Source: Roseobacter sp. CCS2
GTDB taxonomy: Bacteria > Pseudomonadota > Alphaproteobacteria > Rhodobacterales > Rhodobacteraceae
Assembly: GCF_000169435.1 (NCBI RefSeq)
Contig: NZ_AAYB01000002.1
Location: 248,001-312,000, forward strand
Direction of reading: 5' to 3'
DNA: 64,000 nucleotides
The position numbers and the translations under genes are program-made. Of this stretch, positions 8,199 through 18,002 are shown piece after piece; the stretch's first letter is position 1; each line of letters begins with the position of its first letter. The notes under the pieces were generated by a model. That model had not been told where the DNA came from. It ran no database searches and saw nothing but the letters and a program-made list of their open reading frames with translations.

Positions 8199-9995
8199 CT
8201 AAGCAGATTTCGGCAGGCCCTTCGGGTCTGCCGTTTGCGTTTGATAGGCAGCTTGTTGATCGCGCAGATAATCTAGGAATGCGCCGGCCGGCATCGGTTT
8301 TGCATAAACAAAGCCTTGAAACAGTTCGCAGCCAAGGTCCCGCAAAATGGCGACATCAGTTTTGGTCTCAACCCCTTCGGCCAACGCCTCTATCTCTAGG
8401 GCCCGGGCAATTTCCAAAATAGCAGAAACCACCTTTCGTTGTACTGGATCGTTGATGGCCGCTTGTACAAGGTGGCGATCTATTTTGATGCGGTCAGGCC
8501 GCACTTCAAGCAAACTGGTGATAGATGCGTGGCCGCTGCCAAAATCATCGGCTTCAATCTGAACACCCATCGCGCGAAGATGTTTAAGGTTTTCAATAAC
8601 GACGGGCTCTCTGAGTAATTCATCAAAGCTGATCGTTTCCAAGAGTTCAAATTTGAGCTGACAATCGCGGTTGAGCCAGCATTCGCGCACATCATCGACA
8701 AGATTGGGATCTCTCAGGCGTCCGGTGCTTAGGTTGATTGAGACTGATTTCAGATATAGCCCAACGCCTTTTGCGCGATCAACAAAGTACAGTGCTTTGT
8801 GCATCATGCAGCGGTCAATGTCGGCAACAACGCCAACTTCGGCTGCAACATCAAGAAATGCGTCTGGGTCAAGCAGCCCCAGTTCAGGATGCTGCCATCG
8901 CGCCAAAGCCTCTGCACCGATGATCATATTGGTATCATCGTGGATTTGTGGCTGGAAAAACGGGATAACCTCATCATTGCGAATGGCGGCACTGATTTCA
9001 CTTGCAAGCTTACGCCGTGCGGCAATCAGGCCCAGCATTTCTGGCGTCAGTTCGCGTGTGCAACCGCGCCCGGTTTTCTTTGCCTCATAAAGGGCAATAT
9101 CAGCATCTGCGACAAGTTGCTGGAGCGAGGTTTTCCCGCTGATGCCAGAGGCAATTCCGATGCTCGCACTGACCGATGTTACTTGTCGGTCCACCGCAAT
9201 CGGTTTCTCCATGACATCAAGTATCGCGTCGGCCATCCAACGCGCTGTTTCAATCTCTGCGTTGTCGGCAAGCACGATGAGGAATTCATCCCCACCCATG
9301 CGGTAAACCGGGCCTATACCACTTGCGATGCGTCGCAACCGGTCTGCGGCTGTTTTAAGTACAATGTCTCCTGCCGGATGGCCGAGGGTATCGTTGACCC
9401 ACTTAAAGCGGTCCAGATCAATGTGCAGCAGGACAATAACATTACCGGCAACACCCAAAGCTTCTTGTGTGTCGCGTTCAAATGCGCGTCGATTGAGAAG
9501 ACCTGTTAAGCTGTCTTCGTTTACACGTCGTTCAAGTTCGCGCCGGACCTCGGACATTTCTTTGTTTCGTTCGGCCAAGGCCGCATTGCTTGCGATAAGG
9601 CGCTGCACGGTTTCGCGTTCTTCGGTAACGTCGTGGCCAATGCCGCGATAGCCCTTGAATGTGCCTGCCGCATCAAAGATGGGCTTTCCGGAAACCCGCA
9701 ACCAAAGTTCCTGGTTGTCGGTTGGCCGGATAAAGGAATATTCAAAATTCTTAAACGGCCGCCTTGCTTCAAGATCGGCAAAATGTGCTTTCCAAAGTCC
9801 GGATGAGGACAAAACCCCCGGTAGCTTTGCGCGTGACGCGCCCATAATATCAGCGATTTTGATCTTTAGAACGGATTCAATCCGTCCTGAAAGATAACTC
9901 ATTCGGTGTTCTGCATCTGATTCCCAAAACCAATCCGATGCAATTTCGGCAAAATCTTCAAGCTTACGGAAGTTATTGGAATCCAGATTTGCCAT
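8199..9995 (-). CDS. PAS-GGDEF-EAL cyclic-di-GMP turnover protein
   Basis: A cytoplasmic protein of 598 residues with no membrane segment. A PAS sensor domain comes first (about 15-125, with DWFWESDAEHRMSYLS), then a coiled linker (VQRLIASNAALAERNKEMSE), then a GGDEF domain with an intact RMGGDEF signature (about residue 232). The EAL domain follows with EALARW (about 359), SINLSTGRL, ELLET, DDFGSGH (about 483) and AEGVET (about 537). All metal-binding and catalytic residues I can check are present in both domains, so it could both make and break c-di-GMP. The ATG at 9995 is chosen; a TTG ten codons upstream is possible. The gene is inverted between rplA and rplJ. Confidence 0.93.
   Translation of the reverse strand: MANLDSNNFRKLEDFAEIASDWFWESDAEHRMSYLSGRIESVLKIKIADIMGASRAKLPGVLSSSGLWKAHFADLEARRPFKNFEYSFIRPTDNQELWLRVSGKPIFDAAGTFKGYRGIGHDVTEERETVQRLIASNAALAERNKEMSEVRRELERRVNEDSLTGLLNRRAFERDTQEALGVAGNVIVLLHIDLDRFKWVNDTLGHPAGDIVLKTAADRLRRIASGIGPVYRMGGDEFLIVLADNAEIETARWMADAILDVMEKPIAVDRQVTSVSASIGIASGISGKTSLQQLVADADIALYEAKKTGRGCTRELTPEMLGLIAARRKLASEISAAIRNDEVIPFFQPQIHDDTNMIIGAEALARWQHPELGLLDPDAFLDVAAEVGVVADIDRCMMHKALYFVDRAKGVGLYLKSVSINLSTGRLRDPNLVDDVRECWLNRDCQLKFELLETISFDELLREPVVIENLKHLRAMGVQIEADDFGSGHASITSLLEVRPDRIKIDRHLVQAAINDPVQRKVVSAILEIARALEIEALAEGVETKTDVAILRDLGCELFQGFVYAKPMPAGAFLDYLRDQQAAYQTQTADPKGLPKSA
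8211..8240 (+). terminator. Intrinsic terminator of rplKA inside the 3' end of the opposing gene
   Basis: Stem CGGCAGGCCC / GGGTCTGCCG with a TTC loop, followed by TTTGCGTTT. It lies inside the last codons of the convergent GGDEF-EAL gene, so these bases serve both as terminator on the plus strand and as coding sequence (ADPKGLPKS) on the minus strand. Confidence 0.8.
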
Positions 9996-10206
9996 GGCTT
10001 GGTTTAGCCTGCCAACCCTCAACAAGGCGTTAGCGGCATCACCCGCAATCAGGCTATCGATGCAAAAAACCCAAACGGGCCTTGGCTTTTGACGTTTGGC
10101 ACACTAATGCTGCAGCAGGCCCGTGCGTTTGATTCGTCTGGGCCTTTATTCGTCCGAGACGGTGGGTTGGTCCCAGACCATTAATTCCTGCCTGAGATGG
10201 GATAAA

Positions 10207-10241
10207 CCAGAATTCCTGAGGCTCGCCTCAAACCGTTCTGG
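10207..10241 (+). promoter_or_regulatory. Candidate L10 leader hairpin upstream of rplJ
   Basis: A nested hairpin, CCAGAA closing with TTCTGG around the inner stem GAGGC-TC-GCCTC, lies about 95 bases before rplJ. The asymmetric internal loops would suit the kink-turn bound by the L10(L12) complex, the known autoregulator of this operon in many bacteria. The rest of the 338-base spacer (9996-10333) holds inverted GGGCCT/AGGCCC segments near 10074-10124 and no gene. Confidence 0.55.
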
Positions 10242-10333
10242 CATGCCCCGTTTACGAAGGACTGTAGACTGTTGGGCGGCCTGACCGTTTGACAAAATTG
10301 AGCCGGGGGAAACCCCAAACTTGGAGTAAAACT

Positions 10334-10846
10334 GTGGATAGAGCACAAAAAGAACAGCTGGTCGACGATCTCGGCCAGATCTTTGAAAGCTCTGGCGTCG
10401 TAGTGGTTGCCCACTACGAAGGCATGACAGTTGCTGAAATGCAGGACCTGCGCGCGCACATGCGTGAAGCGGGCGGTTCCGTACGCGTTGCCAAGAACAA
10501 GCTCGCCAAAATCGCCCTTGAGGGTAAGCCATGTGCAAACATCGCTGAATACCTCGAAGGCATGACTGTACTCGCTTACTCGGAAGACCCCGTCGCTGCG
10601 GCGAAGGTTGTCGACAAGTACGCCAAAGAGAATGACAAGCTGGTCATCCTCGGCGGTGCTATGGGTGATACAGCATTGGACGTCGCTGGTGTGAAAGCCG
10701 TTGCCGGGATGCCATCACGCGAGGAGCTTATTGCTTCTATCGTGGGCTGCATCGGGGCACCAGGCAGCAACATCGCCGGGGCCATTGGCGCGCCTGCTTC
10801 GAACATCGCAAGCGTTCTCTCAACCATCGAAGAGAAAGCTGCATAA
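10334..10846 (+). CDS. rplJ: 50S ribosomal protein L10
   Basis: 170 residues. The start is a GTG at 10334 with TTGGAG seven bases upstream, giving [17 protein letters not shown]; in-frame codons before it are leader. L10 anchors the L7/L12 dimers through its C-terminal helix and binds 23S rRNA with its N-terminal domain ([33 protein letters not shown]). The C terminus ([14 protein letters not shown]) fits the L12-binding helix. rplL follows 68 bases later in the same unit. Confidence 0.97.
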   Translation: MDRAQKEQLVDDLGQIFESSGVVVVAHYEGMTVAEMQDLRAHMREAGGSVRVAKNKLAKIALEGKPCANIAEYLEGMTVLAYSEDPVAAAKVVDKYAKENDKLVILGGAMGDTALDVAGVKAVAGMPSREELIASIVGCIGAPGSNIAGAIGAPASNIASVLSTIEEKAA

Positions 10847-10914
10847 AGCATCTGAATTGACTTGGGGGGTCACCCTCACGTTGGAACACACCTAACTGAA
10901 ACGGAAAGCATAAA

Positions 10915-11289
10915 ATGGCTGATCTGAAGAAAATGGCTGAAGAGATTGTCGCACTGACATTGCTCGAAGCACAAGAACTGAAAACCATCCTGAAGGATGA
11001 GTATGGCATCGAGCCCGCAGCTGGCGGCGCAGTGATGATGGCATCTGGCGGCGACGCTGGTGGTGAAGCAGCAGCAGAGAAGACAGAATTCGACGTCGTT
11101 CTCAAGAACGCTGGCGCATCCAAAATCAACGTCATCAAAGAAGTTCGCGGCATCACAGGTCTTGGCCTGAAAGAAGCCAAAGACCTTGTCGAAGCTGGTG
11201 GCAAGATCAAAGAAGGCGCGTCCAAGGACGAAGCTGAAGAGATCAAGAGCAAGCTGGAAGCAGCTGGCGCAGAGGTTGAACTGGCCTAA
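10915..11289 (+). CDS. rplL: 50S ribosomal protein L7/L12
   Basis: 124 residues. The N-terminal dimerisation helices are residues 1-32 and an Ala/Gly hinge is about 35-55 ([21 protein letters not shown]). The C-terminal factor-binding domain contains [20 protein letters not shown] and ends in [11 protein letters not shown]. It recruits translation GTPases to the ribosome stalk. The hinge is the most variable part and looks normal here. A strong terminator follows directly. Confidence 0.98.
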   Translation: MADLKKMAEEIVALTLLEAQELKTILKDEYGIEPAAGGAVMMASGGDAGGEAAAEKTEFDVVLKNAGASKINVIKEVRGITGLGLKEAKDLVEAGGKIKEGASKDEAEEIKSKLEAAGAEVELA

Positions 11290-11312
11290 GTCATTTCAAT
11301 TTGATCAAAGAG

Positions 11313-11342
11313 ACCGGGTCGCGCAAGCGGCCCGGTTTTTTT
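11313..11342 (+). terminator. Intrinsic terminator of rplJL
   Basis: A 10-bp stem ACCGGGTCGC / GCGGCCCGGT with a GCAA tetraloop and a run of seven T residues. This means rpoBC needs its own promoter here, unlike the read-through arrangement of many bacteria. Confidence 0.93.
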
Positions 11343-11636
11343 GTGTCTGATGGATGGGGCACGCAACGGTCGGCGGGGGTGTCGCGGTGATTTGGGAGAC
11401 GTCCGCGCGAAACACCTTAACAGCCTGCTTTTGCGTGGTTTGGTGCTGTGCACATGGCGTACATAATGCGTACACAAGCTGTATGTACAGGTGTACGGGA
11501 TTGGGTGGGTTAAAGGTGCGTGCGGGGAAGGGGTTAAGGATTCTTTTTGGCCCCCTAGGCAGCGTTGTCCCACAGAGAAGCATTACTTATCTGCGTCGCA
11601 TCATTTGGCGGACTCGGACGCCGGAAGGTGTGTTCG
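11343..11636. other. Gene-free spacer with GTAC-rich inverted repeats
   Basis: About 290 bases with no credible gene. Between 11459 and 11498 there is a cluster of GTAC-containing words (GCGTACATAATGCGTACAC, then CTGTATGTACAG, then GTGTACG), forming several overlapping imperfect dyads. This could be a regulator-binding site, but no gene starts just downstream on the plus strand. Confidence 0.45.
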
Positions 11637-12593
11637 CTAGGTCATTGGGGTTGGAAGGATACCAGCAATAATTAACCTGATAACATCGCCTGCTCTATCG
11701 CGAACGAAATAGGTTTGTAGGTATACTTGATCCTGTTTCATCGTATCAATTAGTGTTTGTTTAATTCTCGGTAAGATATCTGATGGGATGCTAAAACTCA
11801 CAGTCAGCGCTCCATTCTCGATCCTAACTTTACCCCACCCGTTATCCTTGTTGAATTGAATGACATCGCAAAGTATCGCAGTGATCTCCTTGTCCACTAC
11901 AGATGTCACAATTTCAGAAGCCATATCTTGATCAAGAAATAGCACTGGCTTTGATTTTCCAGACTTCGAAGATGAAACTTCTAGAGTGTCGGCGCTACGT
12001 CGTAAAGCTGTCGCCATTTCGCTGATCAACGGTGCCGCCATTGCAATGAGTTTTTCACTTCGTGCGAAGTCGATTTTAGCGATTGCATCAGAGTTTTCGC
12101 TTAAACGTGTCTCTCTTGAAATCTCGGCGACTCTGCGTCTGACAAGATCGCGAGCATCTTCGGGCAAATCTTTCAGAATCTGCGCTGAAGAAATTATACC
12201 TTCAGCAGCTTGGTCAATTGTAGGTTGCTCTTCGGCTAAGCTGTCTGCTTGCGAAGCGTCCTGCAAAGCTTCTTCACTTAGTTTTTCGATAACTCGTTCA
12301 CTAACATATGCAACTAAATCACCTAACGATACATTCATGAAGGGGTCTGCCAACGCACCATGGCCTTTGTCCTCCACGTTGATATTAAATGAACCATCAG
12401 TTTGACTTGCAAGCCGTACATCAAAGTTCGACTTGTGCGATATTTTTTGCTTAAATTTGCCAGCATTCCTGAACTGCGAGAGCTTAACCAAAAGGCGGGA
12501 TGCGGCGTACTGAAATCGGGCCGACTCGTAGAAGTTCATGCGATGTTCGTCAGCAAGTGCCCCTTCAAAATGGAATGTTAGCTTCTCTGACAT
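11637..12593 (-). CDS. Uncharacterised soluble protein in an AT-rich insert
   Basis: 318 residues from the ATG at 12593, which has AAGGA nine bases upstream; an ATG two codons earlier sits too close to it. I do not recognise a named family. The N terminus (KLTFHFEGALADEHRMNFYESARFQYAASRLL is the region, residues 4-35) is distinctive and looks like a folded alpha/beta domain. Residues about 110-165 are acidic and helical, and a C-terminal alpha/beta domain (about 230-318) includes a region around FVRDRAGDVIRLIIAG. No signal peptide or membrane helix is seen. Base composition and codon choice are visibly more AT-rich than the ribosomal genes on either side, suggesting acquisition. It is divergent from another unknown gene 129 bases away. 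Confidence 0.75.
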   Translation of the reverse strand: MSEKLTFHFEGALADEHRMNFYESARFQYAASRLLVKLSQFRNAGKFKQKISHKSNFDVRLASQTDGSFNINVEDKGHGALADPFMNVSLGDLVAYVSERVIEKLSEEALQDASQADSLAEEQPTIDQAAEGIISSAQILKDLPEDARDLVRRRVAEISRETRLSENSDAIAKIDFARSEKLIAMAAPLISEMATALRRSADTLEVSSSKSGKSKPVLFLDQDMASEIVTSVVDKEITAILCDVIQFNKDNGWGKVRIENGALTVSFSIPSDILPRIKQTLIDTMKQDQVYLQTYFVRDRAGDVIRLIIAGILPTPMT

Positions 12594-12722
12594 CAGCATT
12601 CTTCCTTCTTAGTGTTTTTCAAAGACATAATGCAATCTATAGTTGTTACTTTCGCTTGATAAGGCAACTAAATTCGTGTGTTAATCAATAACTGGGATAA
12701 GAAGCCCACAGAGGGAATGCAA

Positions 12723-13376
12723 ATGAACGAAATCAGCGTTGTCGCAATTTGTACCGCCGTAATTGCTGGTCTTGTTTCGATGCTTGGGCTGATCATCGGC
12801 AAAGAGCAAAAAATTTCTGAATTCCGACAAGCCTGGATCAACGAACTGCGACAATGCATCGTGGACTACCTAGTTAGCATAAACGCAATTTGTGACATTA
12901 TAAGACTTAAACAAGCTGGAGAAGGTGATAACAACGCTCTACTGCTTGCTAACTACAAGACATTGAATCAAGCGAGTCATGGCATAACTCTTCGCGTCAA
13001 CGAAGTGGAGGAAACAGCTAAGAAACTGCTAATTTTGATGGCTGAATTTGAAGTTATTGCTCAAGAGAACGTTTCGCTTACACCAGAGAAAATTAGGGAT
13101 ATCGAGAACGGGTTCACCGCCGCGGCGAAAGAGTTGCTTAAATTTGAATGGAAAAGAGTGAAGGCAGGAGAAAGAGTATTTATCTGGACGAAGCGTATTA
13201 TAATTTTCATACTATTTGGGTTGTTTGGAATTCTAGCCTTTGCCTGGTACGAAGGAACTGACGAAAACAGACCAGATGAGGCTAATCTCTACCTGATCGG
13301 GATGACGTCTAAATATCAAGAGTCTGCTGCGTCGTCACTGTGGCACGATCAAGCTCGGCGTCAGACGGCGGTGTAG
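12723..13376 (+). CDS. Uncharacterised two-span membrane protein in an AT-rich insert
   Basis: 217 residues from the ATG at 12723, with GAGGG seven bases upstream. An N-terminal membrane helix (about residues 4-24, VVAICTAVIAGLVSMLGLII) is followed by KEQKISEFRQAWINELRQ, a motif I have a sense of from small bacterial membrane proteins without assigned function. A long helical cytoplasmic region follows, and a second membrane helix (about 158-178, IIIFILFGLFGILAFAWY). The last 40 residues are polar and run into GC-richer sequence, so the C terminus may be an artefact of the insert edge. The layout (helix, cytosolic helical domain, helix) recalls small membrane effectors, but this is only an impression. 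Confidence 0.7.
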   Translation: MNEISVVAICTAVIAGLVSMLGLIIGKEQKISEFRQAWINELRQCIVDYLVSINAICDIIRLKQAGEGDNNALLLANYKTLNQASHGITLRVNEVEETAKKLLILMAEFEVIAQENVSLTPEKIRDIENGFTAAAKELLKFEWKRVKAGERVFIWTKRIIIFILFGLFGILAFAWYEGTDENRPDEANLYLIGMTSKYQESAASSLWHDQARRQTAV

Positions 13377-13767
13377 GTGATTTGAATTGTGGTCCACCAA
13401 CAGCAGACACCATCCAGTCAGGTCGCAGTTTTGACCCAATGACACCCACGCTCGCTCTGTTACGAAGTATCACCCAACCCCACCCCCTCAAAAACCCCAT
13501 TGATTTTCCTTAAAACCCTTGAACTTTGCCCGAATCTCTCATAGGTGGTCGGTTCTGGTCGGCGCAGCATTCGGACAATAGCAAAACTTACTCATTTGAA
13601 ACTTATCTTTCAAAGCGCCCTCGTTGCGCGTTTTGACAGGTAAGTTGGTCGTTTCGGGAGAGGTGTTTGGGATACACCTCAGGTATTGAAATGACCCTAC
13701 CGTAAATCGGACGCGTTTTGGTATCCCAGCCAAAGCGCGTTTACGACATTATGGAGACCCGGCAAAC
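13377..13767 (+). other. rpoB promoter/leader region with two inverted repeats
   Basis: A 390-base spacer. TTTGAAA-CTTATC-TTTCAAA (13595-13614) and GAGGTGT-TTGGGAT-ACACCTC (13660-13680) are exact 7-bp inverted repeats. A TTGACA at 13633-13638 could be a -35 box, but no matching -10 is obvious. Since rplL ends in a strong terminator, the rpoBC promoter should lie here. A 64-codon minus-strand open frame (13309-13500) has no recognisable content. Confidence 0.5.
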
Positions 13768-16700
13768 ATGGCTTCAACCTTCCTTGGTCAGAAACGTCTG
13801 CGTAAGTACTACGGTAAAATCCGCGAAGTACTTGAAATGCCGAACCTTATTGAGGTTCAGAAATCCTCTTATGATTTGTTCCTGCGCTCTGGCGACAGTG
13901 ATACACCGCTTGACGGTGAGGGCATCAAAGGTGTCTTCCAGTCGGTGTTCCCGATCAAGGATTTCAATGAAACCGCCGTGCTTGAATTCGTCAAGTATGA
14001 GCTGGAAAAACCAAAGTACGATGTTGAGGAATGTCAGCAGCGCGATATGACGTATAGCGCCCCGCTGAAGGTCACCCTGCGTCTGATCGTCTTTGAAGTA
14101 GACGAAGACACAGGTGCCAAGTCTGTCAAAGACATCAAAGAACAAGACGTATTCATGGGCGATATGCCTTTGATGACGCCGAACGGCACATTTGTCGTCA
14201 ACGGCACCGAGCGTGTGATCGTATCCCAGATGCACCGTTCCCCCGGTGTATTCTTTGACCATGACAAAGGCAAAACCCACTCTTCTGGTAAACTCTTGTT
14301 TGCTTGCCGCATTATCCCATATCGCGGTAGCTGGCTTGATTTTGAATTTGACGCCAAGGACCTTGTGTTCTGCCGGATTGACCGTCGTCGTAAACTGCCT
14401 GTCACAACCCTGCTTTATGCGCTGGGCTTTGATCAGGAAGGCATCATGAATGCCTACTACAACACAGTTGATTATAAGCTGGACAAAAAGGGTGCCGCTT
14501 GGACGACCAAGTTCTTCCCTGAGCGTGTGCGCGGCACACGCCCTGCCCATGATCTGGTTGATGCCAAAACCGGTGAAGTGATCGCCAAAGCCGGTGAGAA
14601 GGTTACCCCGCGTTCGGTCAAGAAACTGATCGACGCTGGCGAAGTCACCGAACTGTTGGTTCCTTATGACAACATCGTCGGCAAATTCGTGTCTGAGGAT
14701 ATCATCAACGAAGAAACCGGTGCGATTTACGTCGAAGCCGGTGATGAGTTAACTGTTGAAGTCGATAAGGCGGGTGAAGTCACTGGTGGTACGCTGACCG
14801 AATTGGTTGCGGCTGGTGTTAAGACGATCCCCGTGCTGGATATCGATAACGTCACAGTGGGCGCCTATATGCGCAACACCATGGCTGCCGATAAGAACAT
14901 GAACCGCGAAACCGCGCTCATGGATATTTACCGCGTCATGCGTCCGGGTGAGCCACCGACCGTTGATAGCGCCTCTGCGCTGTTCGACACGCTGTTCTTT
15001 GACAGTGAGCGTTATGACCTGTCCGCTGTTGGCCGCGTGAAGATGAACATGCGCCTTGATCTGGATGCCGAAGACACCATGCGCACCCTGCGCAAGGAAG
15101 ATATCGTATCCTGCATCAAAGCGCTGGTTGAACTGCGCGATGGCCGTGGTGACGTCGACGATATTGACCACCTTGGTAACCGTCGTGTCCGTTCCGTGGG
15201 CGAGCTGATGGAAAACCAGTACCGCGTCGGTCTGCTGCGCATGGAGCGCGCGATCAAAGAGCGTATGTCGTCTGTCGAAATCGACACTGTGATGCCGCAG
15301 GACCTGATCAACGCTAAGCCTGCTGCCGCAGCTGTGCGTGAATTCTTTGGTTCCAGCCAGTTGTCCCAGTTCATGGACCAAACAAATCCGTTGTCTGAGG
15401 TCACGCACAAGCGCCGCCTTTCAGCGCTTGGACCCGGCGGTCTGACACGCGAACGCGCGGGTTTTGAGGTGCGCGACGTGCATCCAACGCACTACGGTCG
15501 TATGTGCCCGATTGAGACACCGGAAGGGCCGAACATTGGTTTGATTAACAGCTTGGCCACGTTCGCACGCGTGAACAAATACGGTTTCATCGAAACACCA
15601 TACCGCAAGGTCACAGACGGTAAGGTCACTGACGAAGTGTCCTACATGTCCGCGACCGAAGAAATGCGTCACACCGTGGCGCAGGCCAACGCGAACGTGA
15701 ATGAGGAGGGGTCGTTCAACAACGAACTCGTTTCCACACGTAAGAACGGTGACTACACACTGAGCCCACGTGAAAACGTGGACCTGATTGACGTGTCGCC
15801 AAAGCAGCTGGTGTCAGTCGCGGCGTCTTTGATCCCGTTCCTTGAAAACGACGATGCGAACCGGGCGTTGATGGGGTCGAACATGCAACGTCAGGCGGTT
15901 CCCCTACTTCAGGCCGAGGCCCCATTGGTGGGTACCGGTATTGAGGAAGTTGTGGCACGCGATTCAGGTGCTGCGATCATGGCGAAACGTGCGGGTATCA
16001 TCGACCAGGTCGATGCCCAGCGTATCGTTATCCGTGCAACCGAAGATCTGGAGCTGGGCGACGCAGGCGTTGATATCTATCGCATGCGCAAATTCCAGCG
16101 CTCCAACCAGAACACCTGCATCAACCAGCGTCCGCTGGTGAAGGTGGGTGACAAGGTTCAAAAGGGTCAGGTTGTGGCTGATGGTCCATCCACCGATATC
16201 GGTGAATTGGCCCTTGGTAAGAACGTGGTCGTCGCGTTTATGCCTTGGAATGGCTACAACTACGAAGACAGTATCCTGATTTCCGAGCGTATCGTGCGCG
16301 ACGACGTCTTTACCTCGATCCACATCGAGGAATTTGAAGTCGCTGCCCGTGACACCAAGCTTGGGCCTGAGGAAATCACACGCGATATTCCAAACGTCGG
16401 CGAGGAAGCGTTGCGCAACCTCGACGAAGCCGGGATCGTGTATATCGGTGCCGAAGTTGGCCCCGCAGATATCCTTGTGGGTAAGATCACACCAAAAGGC
16501 GAAAGCCCGATGACGCCAGAAGAAAAGCTTCTGCGCGCCATCTTTGGTGAGAAAGCGTCCGACGTGCGTGACACATCCTTGCGTCTGCCACCGGGTGACT
16601 TTGGTACGGTCGTAGAGGTTCGCGTCTTTAACCGCCATGGCGTGGAAAAAGACGAACGTGCCTTGCAGATCGAGCGTGAAGAGGTTGAACGCCTTGCCCG

Positions 16701-17907
16701 CGACCGCGACGATGAAATGGTCATCCTTGACCGCAACATCTATGCGCGTTTGTGGGACATCATCGGTGGCAAGAAAGCAGCGAAAGGCCCCAAAGGCTTT
16801 AAGTCTGGTTCTGTTGTTACCGAGGAAAGCGTTTCTGAACTGACACGCGGTCAGTGGTGGCAGTTGGCGATGGCGGATGAAGATGACGCCAAGATCGTGG
16901 AAGCACTGAACGAACAGTACGAAATCCAGAAGCGCGCGATGGACGCCCGTTTCGAGGATAAGGTCGAGAAAGTGCGCCGCGGCGATGATCTGCCACCGGG
17001 TGTGATGAAGATGGTCAAAGTCTTTGTGGCTGTGAAGCGCAAGCTGCAGCCCGGCGATAAGATGGCCGGCCGTCACGGCAACAAAGGTGTTATTTCCAAG
17101 GTTGTACCGATGGAAGACATGCCATTCCTTGCGGATGGAACACCTGTCGACTTCTGTCTGAACCCGCTTGGCGTGCCGTCACGGATGAATGTCGGTCAGA
17201 TTTTGGAAACACACATGGGCTGGGCCGCACGCGGTCTGGGTATTCAGATTGACGAAGCGCTGGGTGAATACCGCCGTTCCGGTGATCTGACACCTGTGCG
17301 TGACGCGATGAAGATCGTCTATGGTGACAACGTCTATGACGAAGGCATCGCTGGCATGGACGAGGATGAACTGGTCGAAGCGGCTGGTAACGTCACTGGC
17401 GGTGTGCCGATTGCGACACCTGTCTTTGATGGAGCGAAAGAGGCTGACGTGAACGACGCGTTGACACGTGCCGGTTTCGATACCTCTGGTCAGTCTGTCT
17501 TGTTCGATGGCCGTACCGGTGAGCAGTTTAGCCGTAAGGTGACAGTGGGCGTGAAATACCTGCTGAAACTGCACCACCTTGTCGATGACAAAATCCACGC
17601 ACGTTCCACCGGGCCTTACAGCCTTGTCACGCAGCAGCCATTGGGTGGTAAAGCCCAGTTTGGTGGCCAGCGTTTCGGGGAAATGGAAGTCTGGGCATTG
17701 GAAGCGTATGGCGCGGCTTACACCTTGCAGGAAATGCTGACTGTCAAGTCGGATGACGTGGCAGGGCGGACGAAAGTCTATGAAAGCATCGTCAAAGGCG
17801 AGGACAACTTTGAGGCCGGCGTGCCAGAGTCGTTCAACGTGCTTGTGAAAGAAGTCCGGGGCCTCGGCCTCAACATGGAACTCCTGGATGCGGAGGATGA
17901 GGAATAA
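13768..17907 (+). CDS. rpoB: DNA-directed RNA polymerase beta subunit
   Basis: 1379 residues, close to the 1342 of E. coli and typical for alphaproteobacteria. The rifampicin-pocket region (about residue 529 on) reads [20 protein letters not shown] and then [10 protein letters not shown], with the residues matching E. coli Q513, D516, H526 and S531 all in their sensitive form. The conserved [12 protein letters not shown] block is near residue 1095, and the C-terminal domain contains [20 protein letters not shown], which contacts beta'. It forms the catalytic cleft with beta'. rpoC follows after 95 bases that hold a double hairpin. Confidence 0.99.
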   Translation: MASTFLGQKRLRKYYGKIREVLEMPNLIEVQKSSYDLFLRSGDSDTPLDGEGIKGVFQSVFPIKDFNETAVLEFVKYELEKPKYDVEECQQRDMTYSAPLKVTLRLIVFEVDEDTGAKSVKDIKEQDVFMGDMPLMTPNGTFVVNGTERVIVSQMHRSPGVFFDHDKGKTHSSGKLLFACRIIPYRGSWLDFEFDAKDLVFCRIDRRRKLPVTTLLYALGFDQEGIMNAYYNTVDYKLDKKGAAWTTKFFPERVRGTRPAHDLVDAKTGEVIAKAGEKVTPRSVKKLIDAGEVTELLVPYDNIVGKFVSEDIINEETGAIYVEAGDELTVEVDKAGEVTGGTLTELVAAGVKTIPVLDIDNVTVGAYMRNTMAADKNMNRETALMDIYRVMRPGEPPTVDSASALFDTLFFDSERYDLSAVGRVKMNMRLDLDAEDTMRTLRKEDIVSCIKALVELRDGRGDVDDIDHLGNRRVRSVGELMENQYRVGLLRMERAIKERMSSVEIDTVMPQDLINAKPAAAAVREFFGSSQLSQFMDQTNPLSEVTHKRRLSALGPGGLTRERAGFEVRDVHPTHYGRMCPIETPEGPNIGLINSLATFARVNKYGFIETPYRKVTDGKVTDEVSYMSATEEMRHTVAQANANVNEEGSFNNELVSTRKNGDYTLSPRENVDLIDVSPKQLVSVAASLIPFLENDDANRALMGSNMQRQAVPLLQAEAPLVGTGIEEVVARDSGAAIMAKRAGIIDQVDAQRIVIRATEDLELGDAGVDIYRMRKFQRSNQNTCINQRPLVKVGDKVQKGQVVADGPSTDIGELALGKNVVVAFMPWNGYNYEDSILISERIVRDDVFTSIHIEEFEVAARDTKLGPEEITRDIPNVGEEALRNLDEAGIVYIGAEVGPADILVGKITPKGESPMTPEEKLLRAIFGEKASDVRDTSLRLPPGDFGTVVEVRVFNRHGVEKDERALQIEREEVERLARDRDDEMVILDRNIYARLWDIIGGKKAAKGPKGFKSGSVVTEESVSELTRGQWWQLAMADEDDAKIVEALNEQYEIQKRAMDARFEDKVEKVRRGDDLPPGVMKMVKVFVAVKRKLQPGDKMAGRHGNKGVISKVVPMEDMPFLADGTPVDFCLNPLGVPSRMNVGQILETHMGWAARGLGIQIDEALGEYRRSGDLTPVRDAMKIVYGDNVYDEGIAGMDEDELVEAAGNVTGGVPIATPVFDGAKEADVNDALTRAGFDTSGQSVLFDGRTGEQFSRKVTVGVKYLLKLHHLVDDKIHARSTGPYSLVTQQPLGGKAQFGGQRFGEMEVWALEAYGAAYTLQEMLTVKSDDVAGRTKVYESIVKGEDNFEAGVPESFNVLVKEVRGLGLNMELLDAEDEE

Positions 17908-17916
17908 GCGAAGTTC

Positions 17917-17960
17917 GTCGGGGATAACCCCGACCTACGTAGGGCGGGGTTCTCCCCGCC
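17917..17960. repeat. REP-like double palindrome between rpoB and rpoC
   Basis: Two perfect 7-bp stem-loops lie head to tail: GTCGGGG-ATAA-CCCCGAC (17917-17934) and GGCGGGG-TTCT-CCCCGCC (17943-17960). They are separated by CTACGTAG, itself a palindrome. GC-rich paired palindromes of this form are the shape of REP-type intergenic repeats. No T-run follows, so it is not a standard terminator. It lies within the rpoBC transcript. Confidence 0.85.
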
Positions 17961-18002
17961 TTCGCGACCCCATCTAACGCACCCCAATTCAAGGAATTGA
18001 AG

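Noticed and set aside
10146..10538. 130-codon minus-strand frame before and over rplJ
   Set aside because: Antisense to the rplJ leader and start; composition is explained by the real gene.
11286..11583. Two overlapping minus-strand frames after rplL
   Set aside because: They run through the rplJL terminator and the GTAC dyads; no recognisable protein.
13309..13500. 63-codon minus-strand frame upstream of rpoB
   Set aside because: Overlaps the end of the membrane-protein gene and the rpoB promoter region; could be a gene remnant but nothing supports it.
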